NCBI GenBank assembly: GCA_018433525.1
Contig: JAHDRA010000016.1
Coordinates: 1 to 57,749, forward strand
DNA length: 57,749 nucleotides
From: Paludibacteraceae bacterium
GTDB taxonomy: Bacteria; Bacteroidota; Bacteroidia; Bacteroidales; Paludibacteraceae
Direction of reading: 5' to 3'
Shown here: in pieces, positions 18,762 to 27,924 of the stretch
How the letters are laid out: each line of letters starts with the position of its first letter
How positions within the stretch are numbered: the stretch's first letter is position 1
Notes under the pieces: model-generated
What the model saw: only the letters and a program-made list of their open reading frames with translations
What the model was told of the DNA's origin: nothing
The model's database searches: none
Translations under genes and position numbers: made by a program

Positions 18762-19835
18762 TCAATCGAATTCTCCATCGTAAAGAATGCTGGCATCTTT
18801 AACAAACTGACGAATTTGTTGTTCATCTTCTCGCTTGCAAATAAGTAATACATTGTCCGAATCGGCAACAATATAATCATTAAGTTGTTGTATAACTGCC
18901 AGCTTCCCTGAAGGCAACGCCACGATATTACGATGGCTGTCGTAGTAAAGAGTTTTACATTTAAGGGTAACATTCTCTTTTTCGTCCTTTGGGGATATGT
19001 CGTACAGCGAGCCCCAAGTTCCCAAATCAGACCATCCAAAATCGGAACAAAGAACAAACACATTGGAAGCTTTTTCCAAGATACCATAATCGATGGAAAT
19101 ATTGGGACAGGTATGAAAAATATCTGCAATATATTTTTTTTCTTCAGTAGAATTGAAATATTTTAACCCTTGCTTGAATTTTTGCGATATTTCGGAAAGA
19201 TGAAAGTCAAAGGCTGCCAAAATGGTTTTCAAATTCCATAAAAAAATTCCCGAATTCCAAAAAAACTCACCCGATTCAAAAAACAACTTGGCTAATTCTG
19301 CATTTGGTTTCTCGGTAAAAGTTTTTACTTTTCTCAAATTTGATTCTCCAAACTCTATTTGAATGTAACCGTATCCTGTCTCGGGACGACTCGGCTTTAT
19401 GCCCAATGTCAGCAGATTGTCGTTCTTGGAAACAAATTCCAGCCCCTGACGTATAGTCTCCAAAAATTCTGATTCTTTTAAGATCAAATGATCGGAAGGC
19501 GAAACAATGATATTTGCGTTTTCGGTAATCGACTTTATTTTATAAATGGCGTAAGCAATACATGGTGCCGTATTTCTTCTGACCGGTTCGAGCAACAATT
19601 GATTGTCGTTGATTTCGGGAAGCTGTTCCAATATCAAATCGCGATAAAGTTCGTTGGAGACAATCAAAATGTTTTCTGCGGGGATTATTTTTCTAAAACG
19701 GTCATAAGTCAATTGAAGCAAAGACCTTCCCGTACCAAAAAAATCGAGAAACTGCTTTGGCCTGTTTTTCCTGCTAAAAGGCCAGAAACGGCTCCCAATG
19801 CCGCCTGCCATTATAATGCAATAATTTTGCTCCAT
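18762..19835 (-). CDS. manC: mannose-1-phosphate guanylyltransferase
   Basis: Makes GDP-mannose from mannose-1-phosphate and GTP for envelope polysaccharides. The 357-aa length corresponds to the nucleotidyltransferase domain alone, without the phosphomannose isomerase cupin found in bifunctional ManC. The signature IMAGGIGSRFWPFSRKNRPKQF is at residues 9-30 (last part KNRPKQF), and TEKPN is also present. It is the first gene of a probable manC-18448-mutL unit. Confidence 0.93.
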   Translation of the reverse strand: MEQNYCIIMAGGIGSRFWPFSRKNRPKQFLDFFGTGRSLLQLTYDRFRKIIPAENILIVSNELYRDLILEQLPEINDNQLLLEPVRRNTAPCIAYAIYKIKSITENANIIVSPSDHLILKESEFLETIRQGLEFVSKNDNLLTLGIKPSRPETGYGYIQIEFGESNLRKVKTFTEKPNAELAKLFFESGEFFWNSGIFLWNLKTILAAFDFHLSEISQKFKQGLKYFNSTEEKKYIADIFHTCPNISIDYGILEKASNVFVLCSDFGWSDLGTWGSLYDISPKDEKENVTLKCKTLYYDSHRNIVALPSGKLAVIQQLNDYIVADSDNVLLICKREDEQQIRQFVKDASILYDGEFD

Positions 19836-19968
19836 AAATACTTGGACTTTAAATTTGTTTTAAAAAATGCTTATAACAAAATAACACCACTAAGATACAG
19901 TGTTTTTCTTTTTTTGCCAAAATAATTGTAGAAATTTGGTAACATGCTCGAAAAAATCAGGATGAACG

Positions 19969-20005
19969 AAAAAACGGGATTGATTGAATATCAACCCCGT
20001 TTTTT
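19969..20005 (-). terminator. rho-independent terminator of dps
   Basis: Arms AAAAAACGGG and CCCGTTTTTT with an inner TTGAT/ATCAA extension, 22 bases past the dps stop codon. It is followed by a T-run on either strand. Confidence 0.85.
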
Positions 20006-20026
20006 AATTTTGACATGGTTCATCCT

Positions 20027-20503
20027 TTATTTTTCAAAATAGGATACCAGCATCCAAACCATTTTTTCCTGTTCCTTAATATAATCACTCATTTGAGCCA
20101 CCGTAGCCTCATCGTCTATAGCCTCAGCCAATTTAATGATATTTCTTTCTCTTTCAATAAAATAAGCGTAAGATTCGAGTACGTTTTTCAATCCTGTGTC
20201 GCCATCAGTTACCAAACCGGTTTCTTTCAACTTGGCTGTTTTAAGATAATCACTGAAATTATGAGCCGGCGTTCCACCCAACATTAAAATGCGTTCTGCA
20301 ATTTCATCCACTTTTTCGGCTACATTCTCATACAATTCTTCAAATTTGGCATGGTTGATGAAAAAATCTTTACCTTTCAAGTTCCAGTGAAATCCACGCA
20401 AATTGGTGTAAAAAATCTGATAATCGGCCAAAAGTTGTTGTAAAGCATCAACCACTTTTTTAGCTCCTTCAGCATTCAGCTTTGTACAATCAATTGTTTT
20501 CAT
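20027..20503 (-). CDS. dps: Dps family DNA-binding/iron-storing ferritin
   Basis: A 158-aa mini-ferritin that oxidises Fe2+ with hydrogen peroxide and stores iron, protecting DNA. Ferroxidase-site residues are in RGFHWNLKG (His39), FFINHAKF (His51) and DEIAER (Asp66, Glu70), as in other Dps proteins. The 158-aa length is typical. It is a single-gene unit with a full promoter (20540-20570) and a strong terminator. A clear GGAGGT Shine-Dalgarno seven bases before the ATG is rare in this phylum and points to high expression. Confidence 0.95.
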   Translation of the reverse strand: MKTIDCTKLNAEGAKKVVDALQQLLADYQIFYTNLRGFHWNLKGKDFFINHAKFEELYENVAEKVDEIAERILMLGGTPAHNFSDYLKTAKLKETGLVTDGDTGLKNVLESYAYFIERERNIIKLAEAIDDEATVAQMSDYIKEQEKMVWMLVSYFEK

Positions 20504-20510
20504 AATAAAT

Positions 20511-20516
20511 ACCTCC
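20511..20516 (-). promoter_or_regulatory. strong Shine-Dalgarno site of dps
   Basis: Minus-strand GGAGGT preceded by a run of A and spaced seven bases from the dps ATG. Most genes in this window have no such site. Confidence 0.7.
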
Positions 20517-20539
20517 TTTTTTTGATTAATTATTTAAGG

Positions 20540-20570
20540 CAAAATTATATGTTTAAAACAATAAATCAAA
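20540..20570 (-). promoter_or_regulatory. complete sigma-ABfr-type promoter for dps
   Basis: On the minus strand: TTTG (20567-20570), a 19-base spacer, then TAATTTTG (20540-20547). This matches the Bacteroides consensus exactly. The leader to the start codon is about 30 bases. Confidence 0.75.
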
Positions 20571-20608
20571 CTGAAAACATAAATGAAATAATAGAAAATA
20601 TCTATAAT

Positions 20609-22366
20609 TCAACAGCCCCTTTCTACGTAATGAGTATGCAATAAATGATGTGACTTCTCACTCAACGGTTTTTCCAAAAAATGTTCGTAAAGATACTGTA
20701 TCTCGGGATTTTCGTGAGATTTTCGTATTTGTTTTCGTTCATCTTCACGATAAATGGAAGCTGCCCGTTTTTCCCTTATTTCGGAATTTGTAGGAATAGG
20801 CTGACCTCCACCTCCCAAACATCCTCCCGGACAAGTCATAATCTCCACGAATGTATAGGGAGAAATCCCTGCTCGAATCTGTTCAAGCAAAAAACGTGCA
20901 TTTTTCAATGTGTGAGCTACGGCAACTTTAATTTTTCTTCCGTCTAAATCAATTTCCGCCTCTTTAATACCTTTCATACCTCTGACTGACAAAAATTCAA
21001 CATCCTTCAGTTGCCGACCTGTCATAACTTCATAAGCGGTTCTTAAAGCCGCTTCCATGACGCCGCCGGTTGCTCCGAAAATTGTTCCGGCTCCGGTAGA
21101 AACACCCAACGGCTGATCGAAATCTTCCTCTGGTAAATGTTGGAAATCTATTCCGCTTTCTTTGAACATTCTTGCCAATTCTCGCGTAGTCAGTGCATAA
21201 TCGACATCAAAAAAGTGCTCTTCTTCCGAAAGTTGTAATTTCTCTTTCCAATAGTGGAACGCATCATCCATTTCAGGTCGGCGGGCTTCATATTTTTTTG
21301 CTGTACACGGCATTACCGAAACAACGACAATTTTTCGCGGATCGATACCGGTCTGTTCGGCATAAAAAGTTTTGGCTATGGCACCAAACATTTGCTGGGG
21401 CGATTTGCAGGAAGACAAGTGAGCGAGAGATGAAGGGAAAAAATGTTCGGCAAATTTAATCCATCCGGGCGAACAGGACGTTATCATGGGTAAAACTCCA
21501 TTTTGCCGAATACGTTGCATTAATTCGTTTGCTTCTTCCATTATGGTAAGATCGGCTGCAAAATTGGTATCGAAAACTTTTGAGAAACCCAATCTTTTCA
21601 GACCGGCAACCATTTGTCCGGTTACCAAACTTCCATAAGGCATGCCCATTGCTTCGCCAATCCCTACTCTCACAGCCGGAGCTGTCTGAATAAGTACCAT
21701 TTTCTCCGGATTGAGTATTTCTTTCCAAACTTGTGGAACAGATGTTTTTTCGGTAATGGCTCCTGTGGGACAAACCAGCGAACATTGGCCACAGTTGGTA
21801 CAATAGGTTGCACCCAATCCTTTGTCGAAAAAAGTCGAAATACTCGTATTCAATCCTCTACCCGAAAAATCAATGGCATTCACAGACTGCATGTCGCTAC
21901 AAACGGCAACGCATCGACCGCACAAAATACACTTTTCGGGATCGCGAACCAGCGAAAGAGAAGTTTCATCTTTGGGAAGATATTTTTTTCTGGTACGTAC
22001 AAAATGTCTTTCTTTAATTCCCAATTCAAAGGATAAACGTTGCAATTCACAATTCAAATTTCTGTCGCATTGCAGGCAATCTTGCGGATGATTGGCCAAA
22101 AGCAGCTCAACGTTGACTTTTCGTGCTTCCAATACACGTGGTGATGTGGTAAGAATTTCCATTCCTTCAGCAACTTTTGTAATGCACGAACGCAATAAAC
22201 TGCGCGCTCCCTTTACTTCTACCACACAAATGCCACAAGAAGCATTGCTGGAAATATCTTTGAGAAAACAAAGCGAAGGAATGTCAATGCCGACAGATTG
22301 GCAAGCTTCCATTATAGTGATTCCATCTTTTACATCAACCGGTTGGTGATTAATTGTGATTTTCAT
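20609..22366 (-). CDS. hydA: [FeFe] hydrogenase catalytic subunit, NAD(P)-linked group A
   Basis: Produces or consumes H2 at the H-cluster. In order: N-terminal [2Fe-2S] ferredoxin domain (Cys33, 44, 47, 61); His-Cys [4Fe-4S] site (His93, Cys97, 100, 106); two [4Fe-4S] clusters (Cys146/149/152/156 and 189/192/195/199); then the H-cluster domain. H-cluster motifs are TSCSPGW (296-302), MPCTAKKYE (352-360) and EIMTCPGGCLGGGGQP. The second residue of the usual TSCCP pair is Ser299. The 585-aa length and domain order match HydA/HndD of trimeric bifurcating enzymes. It is the last gene of hydCBA, 91 bases after hydB. The enzyme is cytoplasmic, with no signal peptide. Confidence 0.95.
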   Translation of the reverse strand: MKITINHQPVDVKDGITIMEACQSVGIDIPSLCFLKDISSNASCGICVVEVKGARSLLRSCITKVAEGMEILTTSPRVLEARKVNVELLLANHPQDCLQCDRNLNCELQRLSFELGIKERHFVRTRKKYLPKDETSLSLVRDPEKCILCGRCVAVCSDMQSVNAIDFSGRGLNTSISTFFDKGLGATYCTNCGQCSLVCPTGAITEKTSVPQVWKEILNPEKMVLIQTAPAVRVGIGEAMGMPYGSLVTGQMVAGLKRLGFSKVFDTNFAADLTIMEEANELMQRIRQNGVLPMITSCSPGWIKFAEHFFPSSLAHLSSCKSPQQMFGAIAKTFYAEQTGIDPRKIVVVSVMPCTAKKYEARRPEMDDAFHYWKEKLQLSEEEHFFDVDYALTTRELARMFKESGIDFQHLPEEDFDQPLGVSTGAGTIFGATGGVMEAALRTAYEVMTGRQLKDVEFLSVRGMKGIKEAEIDLDGRKIKVAVAHTLKNARFLLEQIRAGISPYTFVEIMTCPGGCLGGGGQPIPTNSEIREKRAASIYREDERKQIRKSHENPEIQYLYEHFLEKPLSEKSHHLLHTHYVERGC

Positions 22367-22457
22367 AGATTGATTATAATTTTCAAATAAGGTTATTTTT
22401 TAAGTTTCATTGAATTTAGGTCAAGAACAGAAATTTGAAAATAATTATTCAGGAAAA

Positions 22458-25400
22458 TCAATTGACTTTCACGTCGCAACGCAAACAGCGGTTAACTTCA
22501 TCTCGAGCTTGTTCGCCGGTGTAACCTGTCGAAACCTCATGAAAATTACCTATTCGTTCCTTAACCTGTATTTTTGCAGAAACATTTTTCGGCGATTTTT
22601 TAATGTCTGTGGGAATCACATTCCGATATTCAAATTTTTTGAATAACAAATGGAAACGCTTTTCCTTCATTAACTCCCAATCGATGGCTTCTGCTGCTCT
22701 CTTGGCCATTCCCATAGCTTCTGCAGCCGTTGCCGGTCCCATTACGGCGTCTCCTCCGGCAAAAATATTTGGCTCAGAAGTTTGGAAAGTAAAAGGATGA
22801 ACTATTAATCTTCCGTCTTTGGTAACTTTCAGACCTTCTGCTACAAAAGGAGCGGAATCAACACGTTCTCCCACAGCCAACACAACCGTATCGCAAGGAA
22901 TTTCTTCAATTTTACCGGTTGCAATCGGTTTCCTTCTGCCCGAAGTATCGACCGGCCCTGTAGTCATAATTTCAATTTTCAAAGCATTGACTCTTCCTGA
23001 ATTATCGGTCAGAATTTCATGTGGGGCAGACAAAAATCTGAAGTGAATCTGCTCTGCTTCAGCTTCGGCAATTTCGTCTTTATTGGCGGGCATATCAATT
23101 TTTTCTCTACGATAAACCACTGTTACATCTTTTCCCAACCTCCATAAACTTCTTGCTGCATCAATGGCCACATTGCCTCCGCCAATAACAACAATTTTCT
23201 GTCCAATTCTGGGCGTTTTGTCCAGCGAAAGTTCCTTCAATAAATCCGTTCCGACAAAAACTCCTTTGGCATTCTCTCCCGGAATATTCAAATCAATGTC
23301 TTTCCATGCTCCAAAAGCAAGATAAACCGCATTGAAATTGTTTTTCAAATCTTGCAAAAAAATGTCTTTCCCGATACGCGTATTAAATACAAATTTAACG
23401 CCTAATTTCTTTATCAGTTTCAGTTCTTTTTTCAGTACCGATTTAGGAAGGCGATATTGAGGTATTCCGTAACGTAAAACACCTCCGGCTTCGGGCATGG
23501 CATCGAAAACGGTAACTTCATGTCCGAGTCTTACCAAATAAAATGCCGCAGTAATTCCAGCCGGACCGGCACCAACAATGGCAATTTTTTTACCCGAGGA
23601 AGGAAGTTTTTCGGCAATCAGCCGGTTGTAAATTTCATTTTCCTTCCCCAACTGATACATGGTATCGGCCAAATATCGATGAATTTCGCCCTGAGCAACC
23701 GGTTCATCAACCATTTCGCGTCGACAACGCATCTGACAGTGAAAATGGCAAATTCTGCCAATGGTACCGGGTATGGGATTATCGCGCAAAGTGAGTTCGA
23801 AAGCTTCTTCAATACGGTCTTCCTTAACCAATTCGATATAGCCGGGAATGTTCATGTGTAACGGACAGCTATTTTCACAAAGTGCCAGAAACAACGATTC
23901 ACAGGTACCGGCATGGCAACGTTTTTCTTGAATATGTTCTTCGTACTCGTTTTTAAAATAACGCAAAGTAGTAAGAATGGGATTGGGCGCGGTTTGTCCC
24001 AAGCCGCAAATGGCAGTATCCCTGATGGTTCGGGTCAATAATTCCAAAGTTTCGATGTCCTGAAAATTCCCTTCTCCTTTGGATATTTTGTTCATAATGG
24101 CCAGCGCTTGCGACAGTCCTTCCCGGCAAGGCGTACATTTGCCGCATGATTCGTTGGCACTGAATTCCAAAAAATATTTTGCCACATCCACCATGCAATT
24201 ATCCTGATCCATTACTACCATTCCGCCCGAGCCCATGATAGCACCCAGACTTGATAAAGATTCATAATCAACCGGCGTACTGAAATATTCCACCGGAATA
24301 CAGCCTCCTGATGGGCCACCGGTTTGAACGGCTTTGATACGTTTGTTGTTTCCCGTACCTTCGCCTATTTCAAAAATAAATTTTTCCAAAGTTGAACCTA
24401 ACGGAAGTTCGACCAAACCTGTATTTTTAATTTTTCCAACCAACGAAAATACTTTTGTTCCGGCGCTCCTTTCCGTTCCCGTTTTGGTAAACCAATCGCT
24501 TCCCTTTTCAATAATCACCGGGATATTGCACCATGTTTCAACGTTGTTGATATTGGTCGGTTTGCCGTACAATCCTCTTTCGGCAGGATAAGGAGGTCGA
24601 GGCATGGGACGGCCTGCTTTCCCTTCGATAGAAGCAATTAATGCCGTTTCCTCTCCGCAAACAAATGCTCCGGCTCCTTCAACCAGTTGAATGTCGAAAT
24701 TAAAGCCGGTATTTAATATATTTTTGCCCAGCAATCCGTATTCTCTGGCTTGCTGCATGGCAATTTGGAATCTTTTTACAGCCAATGGATATTCGGCTCT
24801 GATATAAATAACTCCCTGATTAGCTTCCATTGCATAAGCTCCGATAATCATTCCTTCAATCAGCATGTGCGGATCACTTTCAATTTCGTTTCTGTTCATA
24901 TAAGCTCCCGGATCACCTTCATCCGCATTACAAACAATATATTTAACATCGGCTTTTGAATGTTGCATAATTGACCACTTTGTGCCGGTTGGGAACCCCG
25001 CTCCTCCTCTACCCCTGAGTTTGGATTTTGTAACTTCATGAATCACTTCGTCCGGTTGCATTCCGGTCAATACTTTTGAAAGAGCTTGATAGCCACCCAC
25101 AGCAATATAATCAAGTATAGATTCTGGATCGATGAAACCTGCATCACGCAACACAATTTTTTTCTGTCCTTTAAAAAAGGAAATTTCGTCCCAATGTGGA
25201 ACGTCTTCGTAATCTTTTCCATACTCGATTTTAGAAGTCAAATGATCCCAAAAATCGATACGACAAAGAATTTTTTTTCGATAAATTTTTGATTTAATAA
25301 TCCCATCAATGATGGCAGAAATGTCCTTTTCGTTTACGCGGCTGTAAACTACCAATGGTTTTTGAGGTTGATACATCATAACAATTGGTTCTTCTGCACA

Positions 25401-25601
25401 ATAACCAAAACAACCGGTTTGTTTGAGTTTGAAGTTGAGATGGCGAAGTTCAATTTCCTTTTCCAAACTCTGATATACCGATTCTGCTCCATTTCCCAAG
25501 CCGCAAGTGCTCATTCCAACCAGAAACATGGGAACAGAAGGCAATATTCGTTCAATATTTTTATTTTTTAACAATTCAAGTTCTGCCACTGTCATAGCCA
25601 T
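22458..25601 (-). CDS. hydB: HydB (NuoF-like) fused to a GltD/NfnB-like FAD-NAD(P) oxidoreductase
   Basis: A 1,047-aa electron-distribution subunit. Residues 1-100 are a thioredoxin-like [2Fe-2S] domain (Cys33, 64, 68). Residues 140-550 are NuoF/HydB: NADH/FMN glycine motif RGRGGAGFPTG at 196-206, CNADEGDPG at 224-232, SLBB segment, and a [4Fe-4S] site at Cys486/489/492/532. Residues 565-1047 are a glutamate-synthase-small-subunit-like module. It has cysteine clusters (CENSCP, CHFHCQMRC), an FAD motif GAGPAG (677-682) and a dinucleotide motif GGGNVAID (807-814) followed by VYRRE. Ordinary HydB is about 600 aa, so the second half is a fusion. It could let the complex also use NADPH; that is inference. 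Gene order hydC-hydB-hydA with a 12-base gap to hydC supports one complex. Confidence 0.93.
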   Translation of the reverse strand: MAMTVAELELLKNKNIERILPSVPMFLVGMSTCGLGNGAESVYQSLEKEIELRHLNFKLKQTGCFGYCAEEPIVMMYQPQKPLVVYSRVNEKDISAIIDGIIKSKIYRKKILCRIDFWDHLTSKIEYGKDYEDVPHWDEISFFKGQKKIVLRDAGFIDPESILDYIAVGGYQALSKVLTGMQPDEVIHEVTKSKLRGRGGAGFPTGTKWSIMQHSKADVKYIVCNADEGDPGAYMNRNEIESDPHMLIEGMIIGAYAMEANQGVIYIRAEYPLAVKRFQIAMQQAREYGLLGKNILNTGFNFDIQLVEGAGAFVCGEETALIASIEGKAGRPMPRPPYPAERGLYGKPTNINNVETWCNIPVIIEKGSDWFTKTGTERSAGTKVFSLVGKIKNTGLVELPLGSTLEKFIFEIGEGTGNNKRIKAVQTGGPSGGCIPVEYFSTPVDYESLSSLGAIMGSGGMVVMDQDNCMVDVAKYFLEFSANESCGKCTPCREGLSQALAIMNKISKGEGNFQDIETLELLTRTIRDTAICGLGQTAPNPILTTLRYFKNEYEEHIQEKRCHAGTCESLFLALCENSCPLHMNIPGYIELVKEDRIEEAFELTLRDNPIPGTIGRICHFHCQMRCRREMVDEPVAQGEIHRYLADTMYQLGKENEIYNRLIAEKLPSSGKKIAIVGAGPAGITAAFYLVRLGHEVTVFDAMPEAGGVLRYGIPQYRLPKSVLKKELKLIKKLGVKFVFNTRIGKDIFLQDLKNNFNAVYLAFGAWKDIDLNIPGENAKGVFVGTDLLKELSLDKTPRIGQKIVVIGGGNVAIDAARSLWRLGKDVTVVYRREKIDMPANKDEIAEAEAEQIHFRFLSAPHEILTDNSGRVNALKIEIMTTGPVDTSGRRKPIATGKIEEIPCDTVVLAVGERVDSAPFVAEGLKVTKDGRLIVHPFTFQTSEPNIFAGGDAVMGPATAAEAMGMAKRAAEAIDWELMKEKRFHLLFKKFEYRNVIPTDIKKSPKNVSAKIQVKERIGNFHEVSTGYTGEQARDEVNRCLRCDVKVN

Positions 25602-25613
25602 AACATTTTAAGG

Positions 25614-26159
25614 TTAACGAGATGTATTTACAGAGAAATTTTTTTGAACACCGTTCTTTTTAACATTTTCGAGAATTTTCAGCAGCTTTTGAGAATTTAC
25701 ATAACTGTAGATTTTCCCATCCACTTCTACCACAGGCGATTGGGCACACTGTCCAAAACAGGCTACCGTCCGCACTGTAAACTGATTGTCGGCAGTTGTA
25801 AAAGAAGCTTCAGAATTTTCATCCTGATGATTCATTCCGAAAGAATGTCCGATTTCGTTAAGCAGCTGCTTCGAACCTTTGGTATGACAGGCTGTTCCCC
25901 TGCACACCACAATGGAATGTTTTCCCTGCGGACGAAGATTGAAAAAAGAATAAAAAGTTACAACGCCATAAACTCGCGAATAGGGCAAATTGAGTTTTGC
26001 GGCAACAGTCTGAAGCGTTTCTGCAGGCAAATATTTCAATGGATTTTTTTCCTGAATCTCTTCCAGCACCGAAAGCAAAAATCCGGGTTTATTTTGATAT
26101 TTGCCAATAATTTCATCAATAAGTTCTTCGGAAATAATTGCAGAAGTTGGCTGGTTCAT
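25614..26159 (-). CDS. hydC: HydC (NuoE-like) [2Fe-2S] subunit of the hydrogenase
   Basis: A 181-aa thioredoxin-like ferredoxin subunit passing electrons between the NADH site of HydB and HydA. A helical N-terminal part contains LPYSRVYGVVTFYSFF. The cluster-binding part has CRGTACH and, later, CFGQCAQSP, giving the four Cys of the NuoE family. It is the first gene of hydCBA. A probable promoter sits about 120 bases upstream on the minus strand (26281-26311). Confidence 0.94.
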   Translation of the reverse strand: MNQPTSAIISEELIDEIIGKYQNKPGFLLSVLEEIQEKNPLKYLPAETLQTVAAKLNLPYSRVYGVVTFYSFFNLRPQGKHSIVVCRGTACHTKGSKQLLNEIGHSFGMNHQDENSEASFTTADNQFTVRTVACFGQCAQSPVVEVDGKIYSYVNSQKLLKILENVKKNGVQKNFSVNTSR

Positions 26160-26663
26160 AAAACCTTCATTTTTAAAAGTTATTTGACTAATAATTTATA
26201 AATAAGTCATTGAAAATCTGAAGAAAAATATATAATTTCAATCATCCGATGTTTCAGTATACTTTGAATATTTCTATAAACAAAAATATAAAATTAAATG
26301 ATTATTGTCAATTTTTTAGATTTATTTATGGAAAAATTTCTTTAATTGACACATTTTTATTTTGTTATGATTATAAAATAATTTTTTTTAATAAAAGTAA
26401 AAATCAATATTTTTCTTTCATTTTTAAAACATGTGGAAGAACTTAGATTTATTAAAAATAAAAGTTACATTTTGAAAGAAAAAAATTGGATAATGAAATA
26501 AAATTAGATGAATAAGTTTGTTTTTATTGGAAAAGGAGATTAAAAACACAAAAATACTGAAAAGTATTGTTGAAATTTTGAATTGAAAGAAAAATAATCA
26601 ATGAAAAAACAGTAATTTTGTGCTTTATTTATAGGAAAAAATTCCTGCTTAATCATTTCCTGA
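26160..26663. promoter_or_regulatory. 504-base divergent intergenic region (hydC / dapL)
   Basis: Very AT-rich, with no supported gene. For hydCBA, the minus strand shows TTG (26309-26311), 20 bases, then TATTTTTG (26281-26288), giving a leader of about 115 bases. For dapL, TAATTTTG at 26613-26620 matches the -7 consensus but has no good -33 box. A 65-codon open frame at 26249-26446 has AT-driven composition and no recognisable features, so I do not call it. Confidence 0.45.
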
Positions 26664-27890
26664 ATGGCATTAGCAAATGAAAATTACTTGAAAATTCCCG
26701 AGTCCCGTTTTTCGGACGAAATAGAAAAGCGGGTAAATGCCTTCAAAGTTTTGCATCCAACCACCAAATTGATTCGTTTGGGGATTGGAGATGTTACACG
26801 CCCTTTACCCGCAGAATCTGTTTTTGCCATTCACAAAGCTGCAGACGAAATGTTGCATACGGAAACTTTCAAAGGTTACGGGCCACTGCAAGGGTATGAT
26901 TTTTTGGTCGATAAAATTCTCAAAAATTATCGTTCTTCAGGCATTGTCCTCGATAAGGAAAGTATTTTTATTAATCATGGCGCAAAACCCGATATTGGAA
27001 ATATCGGCCACATTTTGGGACGAGATAACATTATTGCCATTGCTGAGCCGGTTTATCCGGTTTACGAAAATGCTGCCATTATGAGTGGAAGAGGCGGTGA
27101 AATGAATGAGGAAGAAAAATGGAGCAATATTGTTTACCTGCATTGTTCGAAAGAAAATAATTTTGTTCCCGAACTCCCTGACGAACGCGTAGACATCATT
27201 TATCTTTGTAACCCCAATAATCCCACCGGAACCGTAATCAACAAAACCGAACTGAAAAAATGGGTAGATTATGCTATTGAAAACCAAAGTATTATTATAT
27301 ATGATGGAGCTTATCATGCCTATATCAAAGAACCCGATATTCCTCACAGCATTTACGAAGTCAAGGGTGCCAAAAAAGTTGCTTTGGAAATCAGAAGTTA
27401 TTCAAAAACAGCCGGTTTTACAGGGCTTCGATGTGGTTACACGGTTTTTCCGAAAGAATTGATGGTTTATACCCGGACGGGCGAGGAAATTCCGTTGTTG
27501 AAACTTTGGTATCGCAGAAATCTGAATTACAGCAATGGTGTATCTTATGTAGTTCAGCGTGCTGCCGAAGCCTTGTACAGTCGTAAGGGAAGAATGGAAA
27601 TTCAAGAACTGGTCAATTACTATTTGGAAAATGCAAAAAAGATACGTAAAGAACTTTTAGAACTTGGCTGGGAAGTTTATGGAGGCATTAATTCTCCGTA
27701 TGTTTGGTTTAAAACGCCTCATAACGAACCTTCGTGGAAATTTTTTCAGGAACTTTTATACAATTACAACATTATTGGAATGCCCGGTATTATTTTTGGA
27801 AAATCGGGTGATGGTTATATGCGTTTTTCCGGCTTTTGCAGTCATGAAGATACAGAGGAGGCCATTAAACGAATCAAATCAAATTATTAA
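26664..27890 (+). CDS. dapL: LL-diaminopimelate aminotransferase
   Basis: A PLP enzyme converting tetrahydrodipicolinate directly to LL-diaminopimelate, for lysine and peptidoglycan. The 408-aa length is typical. The N-terminal KLIRLGIGDVTRPLP and FKGYGPLQGY are DapL hallmarks. CNPNNPTG binds the cofactor region, and the PLP lysine is Lys248 in SYSKTAGFTGLRCGY. glmS follows after 34 bases, so they are probably cotranscribed; both feed cell-wall synthesis. Confidence 0.96.
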   Translation: MALANENYLKIPESRFSDEIEKRVNAFKVLHPTTKLIRLGIGDVTRPLPAESVFAIHKAADEMLHTETFKGYGPLQGYDFLVDKILKNYRSSGIVLDKESIFINHGAKPDIGNIGHILGRDNIIAIAEPVYPVYENAAIMSGRGGEMNEEEKWSNIVYLHCSKENNFVPELPDERVDIIYLCNPNNPTGTVINKTELKKWVDYAIENQSIIIYDGAYHAYIKEPDIPHSIYEVKGAKKVALEIRSYSKTAGFTGLRCGYTVFPKELMVYTRTGEEIPLLKLWYRRNLNYSNGVSYVVQRAAEALYSRKGRMEIQELVNYYLENAKKIRKELLELGWEVYGGINSPYVWFKTPHNEPSWKFFQELLYNYNIIGMPGIIFGKSGDGYMRFSGFCSHEDTEEAIKRIKSNY

Positions 27891-27924
27891 AATTATCTAA
27901 GAAAAATCTTAAATCATTAACTTT

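Noticed and set aside
26249..26446. 65-codon frame in the hydC-dapL gap
   Set aside because: Phe/Ile/Lys/Asn-rich composition explained by AT-rich DNA. It also overlaps the probable hydC promoter.
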